From Tychonema sp. LEGE 06208 (GTDB taxonomy: Bacteria > Cyanobacteriota > Cyanobacteriia > Cyanobacteriales > Microcoleaceae): 47,595 bases of DNA. The position numbers and the translations under genes were made by a program. How positions within the stretch are numbered: the stretch's first letter is position 1; every line of letters begins with the position of its first letter. The DNA lies in the NCBI RefSeq assembly GCF_015207505.1, contig NZ_JADEWT010000039.1:1-47595 (forward strand), given 5' to 3'. The notes under the pieces are model-generated. The model was given only the letters and a program-made list of their open reading frames with translations. It searched no databases and was not told the DNA's origin. Positions 18,756-27,600 of the stretch are shown in pieces.

Positions 18756-19220
18756 TTAAAGAACCTTGTGAGTGTGATCGTGCTGTTTCACATTGTCTTC
18801 AGTGCGAACGATGCGCTCGGAATTGAGGACTCTTTTACGTTCTAAGGAATAAGTAAAGTCATTGCGAACTGTTCCTGACGGAATGTGAACTTGAGCTTGG
18901 GGGCGGATTTTGTAAGTGCGGGCTGCGGCGATCGCCCGAAAGCCGAATTCGTCGCTAAACTGAGCTTCCGAGGGAAATTCCGGCAGCCTTTTGGGTGAGT
19001 CGCCCTCCAGCACCGCTCCTAAAGTCGTGCCCCAAGCCATTTCATAAGATGTGGGAATGCCCTTGACAATTGCTTCCAAAGCTGCTGAGGGGATAGCTTC
19101 GATGATTTTTACTTGATGAACTTCGCCTTCTTCTTTGATGAAGCAGGTGGCCAAGCCCACTGCGATGTAATCGTCGGTGCAGAGATCGGGGGCGGTGGGA
19201 TAAACTGTTGCAGTCGTCAT
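18756..19220 (-). CDS. Conserved cyanobacterial protein of unknown function
   Basis: 154 residues, cytoplasmic, starting MTTATVYPTAPDLCTDDY. Mixed alpha/beta pattern, with a basic C-terminal third (RTYKIRPQAQVHIPSGTVRNDFTYSLERKRVL) and a His-rich end (KQHDHTHKVL). I cannot assign a domain. Its ATG start is well placed. The TnpB unit lies upstream and a repeat-filled spacer downstream. Confidence 0.75.
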   Translation of the reverse strand: MTTATVYPTAPDLCTDDYIAVGLATCFIKEEGEVHQVKIIEAIPSAALEAIVKGIPTSYEMAWGTTLGAVLEGDSPKRLPEFPSEAQFSDEFGFRAIAAARTYKIRPQAQVHIPSGTVRNDFTYSLERKRVLNSERIVRTEDNVKQHDHTHKVL

Positions 19221-19424
19221 AAAAAATCTTTTGAGTAGGAGTTGAAAACCGTTCGCGAAAAATCAAGCGATTTTAGATTTTAGATTTTTTGCACGGATTT
19301 TTCTGGGGGCTTTGACTTGAAAAATCTCAAACTGGCTGTATCTAATATCTAAAATTGTTGGGGTAAGCTCCAAAGAGCCGATCGCGCCAGCGAGTCGATC
19401 GTACCACATCAAGGCAAATGCCGG

Positions 19425-19455
19425 TTGACTACTCTCAGCGCTGAAGCGACTGAGA
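19425..19455 (-). ncRNA. Likely right end / omega-RNA 3' hairpin of the TnpB unit
   Basis: On the minus strand just after the tnpB stop there is a hairpin, TCTCAG...CTGAGA (plus-strand arms 19433-19438 and 19450-19455), followed by GAGAGTAGTCAA ending at 19425. This hairpin-then-GTCAA layout fits cyanobacterial IS200/IS605 right ends, where the omega-RNA scaffold ends and the guide begins. Any guide would then read from 19424 downward. The exact end is inference. Confidence 0.55.
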
Positions 19456-19471
19456 TTCCAAGAATCACTTC

Positions 19472-20638
19472 TTAGAGTTTCTGCTTCATAGCACCAGCCT
19501 TAACAGATTTACTCTGTTCGGGTCTTACAGTCGCTCCACAGACATTCACCGCAAGCCCTGCGGCAAGAATATTTTTCGCAGCATTCACATCTCTGTCGTG
19601 ATGTGTACCGCACTTAGTACAATCCCACTCTCTGACATTTAAAGGCAACTTATCTACGATATAACCACAGTGTCCACACCGCTTCGAGCTAGGGAACCAT
19701 CGGTCAATTTTGACGAGTGTTCGTCCATACCAGTTGCACTTATACTCAAGTTGCCTGACGATTTCACCCCAACTAGCATCACTAATTGAGAGAGCAAGTT
19801 TTTGGTTTTTGACCAGATTCTTCACCGACAAATCCTCGACTGCAATCACTTGGTTTTCACGAACCAGTCGAGTTGTCAATTTGTGAAGAAAATCCTTACG
19901 AGCATCGCTAATTTCGGCATGAACTTTCGCGACTTTCAGCCTTGCTTTGTGGCGATTGTTAGATCCCTTTTTCTTCCTACTAAGCGCTTTTTGAGCTTGA
20001 CGCAATTTACGCCGTTTTGCTTTAAAGGTTTTAGGATTAGCAATCTTCTCGCCATTACTCAAAGCCATCAGCGCCGTAATACCCAGATCCAAACCAATTT
20101 GAGCAGGAGATTCAGGCAATGCAGCTATTTCAACATCTACCAACAAAGAAACAGTCCAACGTCCAGAGGGCGAGAGCTTCACCGTAATTGTTGATGGTTC
20201 TGAATCTTCAGGGAGTTGACGACTCCAACGGATATTTAAGGGTTGAGTACATTTTGCTAAAAATACCTTGCCATCTTTCCACTTGAAAGCTGACTTGGTA
20301 AATTCAGCATTACCTCCGTGATGCTTTTTCTTGAAGTTAGGGTATTTCGCTCTTCCTGTAAAGAAATTAGTAAAAGCGGTTTGTAAATGCCTCAAGCCTT
20401 GTTGTAATGGGACACAGCTAACTTCATTGAGAAACTGCAAGTCTTCCTGCTTTTTCCAATTGGTTAGCATTGTTGAAGTTTCAGCGTATCCGACTCGCTC
20501 TTGTCGTTCATACCATGCTTCTGTCCTTGCAGCTAAAGCGCGGTTGTAAACTAATCGAGCGCAACCCATCGTTCTTCTCAGCAGTGTTTCTTGCTCAGAA
20601 GTTGGATAGAATCGGTACTTGAATGCTTTTTGTGTCAT
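19472..20638 (-). CDS. tnpB: TnpB (OrfB of IS200/IS605), RNA-guided nuclease
   Basis: 388 residues from ATG 20638. Seen: an N-terminal helix-turn-helix OrfB region (KYRFYPTSEQETLLRR); the RuvC-like triad D184 (IGLDLGI), E268 (AVEDLSV) and D350 (HHDRDVNAAKN); and a zinc ribbon with CGHC and CTKC pairs. All catalytic residues are present, so the nuclease is probably functional. TnpB proteins cut DNA guided by RNA from the element's right end and help retain it. No tnpA lies beside it, so it cannot move alone. A GTG codon two codons upstream is an alternative start. Confidence 0.93.
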   Translation of the reverse strand: MTQKAFKYRFYPTSEQETLLRRTMGCARLVYNRALAARTEAWYERQERVGYAETSTMLTNWKKQEDLQFLNEVSCVPLQQGLRHLQTAFTNFFTGRAKYPNFKKKHHGGNAEFTKSAFKWKDGKVFLAKCTQPLNIRWSRQLPEDSEPSTITVKLSPSGRWTVSLLVDVEIAALPESPAQIGLDLGITALMALSNGEKIANPKTFKAKRRKLRQAQKALSRKKKGSNNRHKARLKVAKVHAEISDARKDFLHKLTTRLVRENQVIAVEDLSVKNLVKNQKLALSISDASWGEIVRQLEYKCNWYGRTLVKIDRWFPSSKRCGHCGYIVDKLPLNVREWDCTKCGTHHDRDVNAAKNILAAGLAVNVCGATVRPEQSKSVKAGAMKQKL

Positions 20639-20644
20639 ACTCAC

Positions 20645-20650
20645 ATTATA
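20645..20650 (-). promoter_or_regulatory. Extended -10 promoter element of tnpB
   Basis: The minus strand reads TGCTATAATG: a perfect TATAAT with a TGN extension and no good -35. It lies only six bases before the ATG at 20638, so the mRNA would be nearly leaderless. Confidence 0.55.
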
Positions 20651-20700
20651 GCATTTATTCCGTGAATATAGTCAGCTAAAAAGATTAAGGGCAATAAATT

Positions 20701-20747
20701 GCCTCGCTCGTTTCCCTCTCAGGTCTGAAGACACGCTCGTTTCCCAC
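20701..20747. repeat. Left-end region of the TnpB unit, paired GCTCGTTTCCC motifs
   Basis: GCTCGTTTCCC occurs twice (20706-20716 and 20727-20737), either side of TCTCAGG. This lies where the left end of an IS200/IS605 unit is expected and abuts the stop of the acetyltransferase. The boundary is not resolved. Confidence 0.4.
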
Positions 20748-21320
20748 TTACCGTATTATTTTTATGATGCGGCAAGGATTCCCGGCCGCCACGACATTTG
20801 CGGGAATATCTTTGACCACAACGCTACCTGCGCCGATCGTGCTATTATCGCCCACAGTCACTCCGGGACAAATAATACTGCCGCCACCAATCCAAACATT
20901 ATTACCAATATTAATTTCTGCGGCGAGTTCGCGGCCAGAAAGTCTAATTTCTGGGTCTGTGGGGTGAAAAGCGGTGTAAATTTGCACATTGGGGCCGCAT
21001 AGCAAATTTTCACCAATGTTAACTCGATTGCAGTCAAGAATTACGCAGCCAAAATTCATGTACAATCCGTTTCCAGCATAAATATTGCTGCCATAGTCGC
21101 AGTAAAAAGGCGGCTCGATTTCGACTTTGGGGCCGATGGCACCGAACCATTCGGCGAGAATTTCTAACCGTTTGTCGGGTTCGTCTTCGCGGGTAGAATT
21201 GTAAGTTCTGGCGAGGCGGCGAGCTCGCTGGCGCTCTAAAATCAATTGTTCGTCGGCAGCTAAATACAATTCGCCGGCGAGCATTTTTTGTTTTTCGGTT
21301 TTTTCCACAGTTTTTTCCAC
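20748..21320 (-). CDS. maa: Maltose/galactoside O-acetyltransferase family (left-handed beta-helix)
   Basis: 190 residues. Acetyl-CoA-dependent O-acetylation of a sugar. Seen: the Maa/NodL N-terminal block (KMLAGELYLAADEQLILERQRAR); hexapeptide repeats from about residue 75; FHPTDPEIRLSG, including the catalytic His; and a closing IGAGSVVVKDIPANVVAAGNPCR. Length and domain order match the family. The true substrate is not deducible. Confidence 0.88.
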   Translation of the reverse strand: MEKTVEKTEKQKMLAGELYLAADEQLILERQRARRLARTYNSTREDEPDKRLEILAEWFGAIGPKVEIEPPFYCDYGSNIYAGNGLYMNFGCVILDCNRVNIGENLLCGPNVQIYTAFHPTDPEIRLSGRELAAEINIGNNVWIGGGSIICPGVTVGDNSTIGAGSVVVKDIPANVVAAGNPCRIIKIIR

Positions 21321-21392
21321 GGTAAGAATTGGCGGTTGAAACCACTACTTGACCAACGAACTTCCTTTTTACGAGACTGAAGGATAATGTAG

Positions 21393-21409
21393 GGTGCGCT
21401 AGACGCACC
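21393..21409. terminator. Short hairpin between the acetyltransferase and MBL genes
   Basis: GGTGCG (21393-21398) pairs with CGCACC (21404-21409) around a five-base loop. The same kind of hairpin is common as dispersed repeats in these genomes. It has no T tract, so terminator function is uncertain. Confidence 0.4.
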
Positions 21410-21460
21410 TTACCGCTATAATTAGCGCGTCAGATCATTTTTTGATGTTGCAGCATACAT

Positions 21461-22135
21461 TTAGGGTTCAGGTTTTGACTGCAAACAAACAGCTAAATCC
21501 AGATTGGCTAATTGCTCAAAAGCTCGATCGATAGATCCTTTTTTCCGCAAAAAACCAGTATTCGCAGCGGGGCAAATATACTGTAAAGTCGAAGGGGAAA
21601 ATCCATCGACAATTGACTTTACGCTGTTAATTTGTCTGGGCCAGTGAAAAGTTTTTGCCGTCCGAATGGGTACTGGAGCGCCTTCGCGGTTGGGGAGCAA
21701 GTGTCTGCCGGAAAACAGGACTCCACCGCTGCCACTATCATAAAGACAAGAGGAACCAGGAGAGTGACCGGGAGTCCAAAATGCTTTCATTCGATCGCTC
21801 AAAGTAAATTCTCGCTCAAAAACCGTCACCCGCAATCCCGGCAGTAAATAAGCTTCCTGCTCTTGAATCAGGATATCGCACCCCGTGGCTTCCTGAATCT
21901 CCCGCGCCTTGGCCATAGCGCCGCGGTGGGTGAGAAACAGCAGCCGCACACCGCCGCATTCCTCCAAAAAGGTTTGGTTAATCTCATCCCAAGGGGGACA
22001 ATCCACTAAGATGTTCGATTCGTTTTCTACAATGAAATAGGCTGTCGCACCCAGGGTATCCCGGTTAGGCGCGAAAGCAAAGATATTTGGCAGTACCAGC
22101 CTGGGCTGTTTGGAGACGGAACTCTGTTGTTTCAA
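21461..22135 (-). CDS. Metallo-beta-lactamase-fold protein with degenerate metal site
   Basis: 224 residues, TTG start at 22135. The MBL fold is shown by AYFIVENESNILVDCPP, FLTHRGAMAKA, TPGHSPGSSCLY and LFSGRHLLP. The family HxHxDH motif is reduced to THRGAMAK, keeping one His. The usual GD metal-bridging Asp is replaced by Arg (SGRHL). The His of PGHSPGS is kept. It may bind ligand without hydrolysis or use a single metal. It is divergent from the M50 protease with only 16 bases between starts, so the two share a promoter region. Confidence 0.8.
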   Translation of the reverse strand: MKQQSSVSKQPRLVLPNIFAFAPNRDTLGATAYFIVENESNILVDCPPWDEINQTFLEECGGVRLLFLTHRGAMAKAREIQEATGCDILIQEQEAYLLPGLRVTVFEREFTLSDRMKAFWTPGHSPGSSCLYDSGSGGVLFSGRHLLPNREGAPVPIRTAKTFHWPRQINSVKSIVDGFSPSTLQYICPAANTGFLRKKGSIDRAFEQLANLDLAVCLQSKPEP

Positions 22136-22151
22136 GGAAGTAATAAATATT

Positions 22152-23624
22152 ATGTTTTTTTTACTATGGTTGTTGGTTTTGGGCCTGATATCTTACTACT
22201 TGTTGGAGAGCAGCATCAGTCGCATCACCAGAACTCCGGTATGGCTGCTGTGGCTGGTAATGATGACGCCGGCGCTAATTTGGAGCGGTTGGGTTTTAGC
22301 TAACAACGCAAAAAAAACAGCACCGCCGGAGTTGGTAATTATACCTTTTTTGGTTTGCCCTGTCTTGTACTGGTTTTTGGTGCAGTTGGGGCGCAAGGAA
22401 ATTACCCGATCGACTCCTGAGATTTTAGCAGACTCGGGGAGCGAACCTGCCAAGCCAAAACCGCCCCTGCGCCCGATCGATTCAGCGGAAGAAGCGAGTT
22501 TGCGCGATTGTTTTCCTTGGTCAATTTACTTTTTGCGGGATTTAGAATTTCGCCCGCAGGCTGTGATTTGTCGCGGACAGTTACGCACCAACCCGGATGC
22601 GGCTTATCAAACAATTCGGGACAATGTGGAACAGCATTTTGGCGATCGCTTTTTAGTCATATTTCAAAACAGTTTGAGCGGTCAACCTTTTTTTGCCATA
22701 GTTCCTAACCCCAGCCGCCAATCAGTAGAAACTCCCGTCAAAACTGCACCTGTTACCAGACCCTTTTTCGCCTTAGCTTTGCTGCTGATCGCGGTGTTTA
22801 CGACTACAATTGTCGGCTCACAAATTGCCGGAGTTACTGAAAAAGTTTTGCAGTCTAACCCGTCAATGTTGCTCCGGGGTTTGCCTTACTCGCTGGCACT
22901 AATTACAATTTTGGCATTTCACGAATCAGGACACTATTTAGCTGCCAGATTCTATAAAATTCGCACGACTTTGCCTTATTTTATTCCGATTCCGTTTTTC
23001 TTGGGAACTTTGGGAGCTTTCATTCAAATGCGGAGTCCAATTCCCCACCGCCGAGCTTTATTTGATATTAGTATTGCCGGCCCGTTTACGGGTTTAGTTG
23101 CGACAGTTCCCTTATTAATTTGGGGTTTGCAGCATTCAACCATTGTACCGCTTTCTGAAAAGTCGGGAATGTTAAACTTTGACTCTTTTAGTCCAAATTT
23201 TTCGTTGCTGATGACTTTGTTGAGCAAGTTAACTTTGGGCGGTGCTTTGAATGTGGAAACTTCGATTAATTTGCATCCGGTGGCGGTGGCGGGTTATTTG
23301 GGTTTGATCCTGACGGCGTTTAATTTGATGCCGGTGGGACAATTCGACGGTGGGCACATTGTACACGCGATGTTCGGCCAGCGAGCAAGTATGGCGATCG
23401 GACAAGTTGCTAGAGTTTGTATGCTGCTGCTGGGTTTTTTGGAACAGGGTTTGCTGCTGTGGGCAATTATTTTATTGCTGACACCTCTCAACGATGAACC
23501 GGCGTTGAATGATGTTAGCGAATTGGATAACCGGCGGGATTTTTTGGGGTTGCTGGCGATCGGGCTTTTGTTAATTATTTTGTTGCCGGCTCCCAAGATA
23601 CTCGTTCAGTGGTTAAATGTTTAG
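22152..23624 (+). CDS. Site-2 protease family (M50), EGY-like intramembrane metalloprotease
   Basis: 490 residues. Seen: an N-terminal membrane pair; a soluble domain at about 90-215; a multi-span catalytic region with the zinc motif HESGH (H257, E258, H261); and the third ligand in LMPVGQFDGGH (D399). The layout resembles plant EGY proteases and their cyanobacterial homologues. Likely cleaves membrane-anchored regulators or processes membrane proteins; substrate unknown. ATG 22152 is chosen because AAGGAAG lies upstream; the earlier ATG at 22110 would overlap the divergent gene. Confidence 0.92.
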   Translation: MFFLLWLLVLGLISYYLLESSISRITRTPVWLLWLVMMTPALIWSGWVLANNAKKTAPPELVIIPFLVCPVLYWFLVQLGRKEITRSTPEILADSGSEPAKPKPPLRPIDSAEEASLRDCFPWSIYFLRDLEFRPQAVICRGQLRTNPDAAYQTIRDNVEQHFGDRFLVIFQNSLSGQPFFAIVPNPSRQSVETPVKTAPVTRPFFALALLLIAVFTTTIVGSQIAGVTEKVLQSNPSMLLRGLPYSLALITILAFHESGHYLAARFYKIRTTLPYFIPIPFFLGTLGAFIQMRSPIPHRRALFDISIAGPFTGLVATVPLLIWGLQHSTIVPLSEKSGMLNFDSFSPNFSLLMTLLSKLTLGGALNVETSINLHPVAVAGYLGLILTAFNLMPVGQFDGGHIVHAMFGQRASMAIGQVARVCMLLLGFLEQGLLLWAIILLLTPLNDEPALNDVSELDNRRDFLGLLAIGLLLIILLPAPKILVQWLNV

Positions 23625-24095
23625 AAGGAAGTTCGGCAGCGATCGCGGTACAAGATTTAACGGATTTAGGCAATCACGTTTGATGGCCTCCCTATAACCT
23701 CTCTGGGGCTCATACTCATTGATGAATTGACGACCACATTGGACACAAATGTGATTCTATTTTCCTTTCTTCTTGCCATTTTTACGGATATGGGTTGATT
23801 TACATTCGCTTGCGTTGCATAAATTATTCCTCCTATTCATACTCTAACTCAGCAACGCCAACGATTGAACAATAGACCTCTTGCAACGAATTTCGCGATT
23901 AGTCAGGAAGACGTTATCGTTTTCTAAAAAGTTGGAGAATCACTCATAGTGCTATTTGGAACTTCATTCATGACTACAATCACCAAATCCGATGAGAAAT
24001 ACTGAAAGTTCAACCGCCTCAATTTTCTCCATCCTTTACGTAAAAGCACTACCGGCATTTTAATTGTTAGTTTGGCATACCAAGTAAGGAAGATC
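23625..24095. other. 471-base spacer with transposase debris
   Basis: Contains the IS1-type relic (23671-23834) and a lone AATAGACCTCTTGCA terminus (23871-23885). Around 23932-24000 a plus-strand stretch reads ITHSAIWNFIHDYNHQIR before a stop; it may be another transposase scrap, but I cannot assign it. No intact gene. Confidence 0.6.
23671..23834 (-). pseudogene. Relic of an IS1-type InsA transposase N-terminus
   Basis: The minus strand keeps AGGAGGAATAATTTATG, then in another frame CKSTHIRKNGKKKGK, a TAG stop, then NHICVQCGRQFINEYEP and REAIKRDC. The Cys pattern and THIRKNGKK...GKxNHICVxCGRQFI motif are those of IS1-family InsA zinc-finger N-termini. A short deletion after the start, a nonsense codon and loss of everything after about residue 60 mark it as dead. 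Confidence 0.75.
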
Positions 24096-24554
24096 CTAAA
24101 TTTTGATCGCTTCCAAAGTCTTCAGCGCTTCCGAAACGTGAGCCTTAAAATCCAACATCGAGTCAAAAATATGCTTGACAACACCTTGTTTGTCAATCAC
24201 ATAAGTCACTCTACCGGGCATAATCCACATAGTAGCCGGAACCCCGTACAATTGCCGAACCTTATTGCCCGTATCGCTCAACAGTGTAAATGGTAACTGA
24301 TATTTTGAGGCAAATTTCTCGTGGGATTGTTGCGAATCGTCACTAATTCCGATCACTTCCGCACCAGCCTCTTTGAAAACTTCATAACTATCTCGAAAAG
24401 CGCAAGCTTCCGCCGTGCATCCCGGTGTATCGTCTTTCGGGTAAAAGTAGACGATGACATTTTTTTGACCACGAAAATCCTTGAGGCTGACTGATGCGCC
24501 AGTTTGCGACGTTAAGGTAAAATCCGGTGCCGTATCTCCTACTTTGACTGCCAT
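24096..24554 (-). CDS. bcp: Peroxiredoxin Q / bacterioferritin comigratory protein
   Basis: 152 residues. Thiol peroxidase reducing H2O2 and alkyl hydroperoxides, with thioredoxin as usual reductant. Seen: APDFTL; YFYPKDDTPGCTAEAC with peroxidatic C46 and resolving C51 five residues on, the PrxQ spacing; and GISDDS. Full length. It lies 101 bases downstream of the helicase-like gene on the same strand, so read-through is possible but a functional link is not implied. Confidence 0.95.
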   Translation of the reverse strand: MAVKVGDTAPDFTLTSQTGASVSLKDFRGQKNVIVYFYPKDDTPGCTAEACAFRDSYEVFKEAGAEVIGISDDSQQSHEKFASKYQLPFTLLSDTGNKVRQLYGVPATMWIMPGRVTYVIDKQGVVKHIFDSMLDFKAHVSEALKTLEAIKI

Positions 24555-24655
24555 ATTGGTTTGACTCAGTAACTCTGTTTGCGGAAAATTTTAACTTTTA
24601 TTATTGTACAGTTTTTTACAGCCCAATAGGTTTGCGATCGGCATACTGCGGGGTT

Positions 24656-27600
24656 TTACCCCCCGTCTTGCTTCGACAAAATCAAATTGAGCGCGTTCAA
24701 CTCGTTAGAGCTCAAAAGGTATTTATCGGTAAAAATCTTTTCGCGGCTTTGTTCTAAACTGTAGCTTCTAAACACGATAAACGGGAATTCGCGGTACTTA
24801 TGCCCGATCGGGATTATACTGTCTATCGGATAGGTCGATCGCACAGCAGCCGACAAAATATCCCGAAACATCAGATCCTCCGGTTCCTCCAGCTTGGTGT
24901 CAGCAAAATATTCCTGCATCGCATCCCCGCTGACAAAAGCAAACAAAGGTATGGCATAATAGCGATCGAACTGCTGGCTTTGCTGCTGGAAATACTGAGT
25001 TTTCTCCACATCGCCGCTGAGAAATTGCAAAAGCTCGATCGCACCTCCTCTAATTGCCGATCGTAAATTCTCAGGAGAAGACTTGCTATCCCTAATACGG
25101 TACATTTTTTGCAGCAGTTTACCCTCAACACATTTCTTAATTTCCCGATCCAGCCGTATCTGGTAGTTTTCCTCCAAACTCTTAGCCGCCAAAGGAACCA
25201 CCAAAAAACTACCGCAAACATGACCAATCTCCAGATTACCCCAACCAAGCAAACCCTCAAGAGGATTGCACGCCTGCAAAAACTTCCGATTAAAATCCTC
25301 CCGCATTTTCAAGTAAGAATCGCCCGTTTTAGGAGAACAATCAGAATTTTGCAAAACAAACTCCCCGCGACTCAAAAGCTCCTCCAGCCCCGCAGAAACC
25401 TCCCCTAGCAACATATTTCCAGGGTGGCTGCGGTGTTCGCTTTTCAAAACCTTAATTAGACTCGCCATCTTGCTGCTAAAAGTATCGCCCACAGCCGAAA
25501 CCGACTTACCGCCAATCGGAATCATCAAAAACTTTTCCCTACCCAAATATCCGTATCCCAAAATCCGCGTCATCACCGCAGTCTTCAGAATCAGCAGCAA
25601 ATTCAACAAATTCAACTTACTTTCTTGTAGCGAAAGTTTCGGATCGTCAGCATAGTAAAATGCCGTATCCGACAAATAAAAAACCAACTCCTTAGCTTCA
25701 CCATCCAGCGTCTTACCATCATCATCTTCCCCGCGCCCCCGATAAATCACCTGAATCACCTCCATCAGATTTTTCTCAATCTGAAAGCGGGGAATATCAA
25801 CTAAAATGTGCTTAGTTTTCGGGAAAGACAAGCCGCGACTTCCCGATGCAGTCATGAAAATTACTTTAACTGTGTTTTTGCACTTTTGTATCTGCTGTTT
25901 TTCCTCTTCCGAGATATTCGCGTGCACTTCCAGATAATCCGTATAGCGCTTAAATTCCCGCTGATTTTGAATTTTCTCGATCAGTTCTGCCAATCTTCGC
26001 TTATCCTGAATGTAGACAATAATTTGTTCCACACCAGGTATTGCTAATCGGCGATCGATATCTGCAACTATTTCCGCTTGCACAGATTTCACTAAATTAT
26101 TCTTAAGATGCAAAGAAGTATCTTCATTGAATTTCACGGCCTCTACAAAAACCTTATAAATTATATCTAAACTGCTAGCGGGATAGGAATTCGTATTGAT
26201 GACAGTAGCAGCCAACCGTTTAAATTCAAAAGGAACAACCTGTAAAGGCGGAATTTCCTGAGCAGTTTTTGGCAGTTGTTTGAAATATATTTTATCCGGT
26301 TCCGGTGAAGTATCGCTGAGGTGTTGTTTGATGACATCCGGGTCAACAATCGAAGCATCTGCTACAATAATTTTAGTATTAAAACCCTGTTTTGGGTCGT
26401 GCAACTGATATTTGTTAACCAGCTTGCCAATTCCATGCAGAAACTCAACCCCGCCGTCGTCTCCGGTAATTTCATCTATCATAATGAAAATGTGTTTAAT
26501 CCGGCTGGATATTTCTTGCATCTTAGCAGGAATGACTTGTTTATTCTGTTTGTTGTAAGTATCTTGAAATATCTTTTCTAAATGTTGGAGAGTATTTTGA
26601 TTAGTTTCTGTCACCTTCAAAGATTGGATAGAAACCGCAGCTACTATATTGTTCGATGTCTGGCAGCGAATCAGCGAATGTATTGCTTGAGAAACGCTAT
26701 TTAGCACTCCATTAGTCTTAGAATTACTAGGTTTAATTACCGTTTCTCCCTTTTTTTCGAGTTGCGGTTTGTGATGTTGATCCCGCAGTTTTTCAGCGCC
26801 GTTTTTAATAAAGCTGACAGTTGTTTGCTGGAAATCTTGGTGATAGTTATTAGCTGCGTAATTGACGGTGCATTTTCCGGCATTGTTGGCGATAATGTCG
26901 GCACTCGTGTTTATACAAAACAAGCTGTCGTCGCACAATAAACCTGTTTGGCGATCGATAAATTTTTCGATAATATCTAAATTAACTTGCTTGCGGGGAC
27001 TGACGTAAAGAAATAGAAACCCATCGTTTACATGAGTTTTCAGAAAATGTGCGATCGCCGTTGTTTTCCCAATTCCCGGATTCCCCGTTAAAAAAATATA
27101 AACTTCCTCAGATTGCAGCGATTTCACAATCAATTCAGCATGAGCGTTTCTCAGATGCAGCCCGCGAGAAATTCCCAAATCATCTGCCAATTTATCTGAT
27201 ATAATATCTAGGGAACTGACAAAGTTATCGATCCGCTCTGCATGACATACAGGTGTCGAACTTTTGCCGATTGTTAACAAAGCATCAACAAATTTTTTGC
27301 CTTGCTGAAAACTGCGAGCCGCGTTGCATTGAATTGTATCTAAAACATCAGCGCGAGCATCGCTAATTTCTTCTTTTCGAGTTTCATGCTTGTAAATTTT
27401 GGCACAAGTCGCCAAGAGGTCAATTTTATCATTGCGGAGGGAAATTGCGTTAATTGTGCGATCGCTATAACCGACAACATTCAACAAAACCTCAGCACCA
27501 GCCGGAATAATATTAGTTGTTTGCAGAAAACCGTAAAAGCTATCAGCGTAGCTACCCGCCTGAATCAACTTAGTGCTTTCCTTATCTTTATACTTAAAAG

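Noticed and set aside
22110-22151. Earlier ATG start of the M50 protease
   Set aside because: Would overlap the divergent MBL gene; ATG 22152 is preceded by AAGGAAG and starts directly with the first membrane segment.
23932-24060. Plus-strand transposase-like fragment
   Set aside because: The ITHSAIWNFIHDYNHQIR stretch is suggestive but too short to assign to a family.
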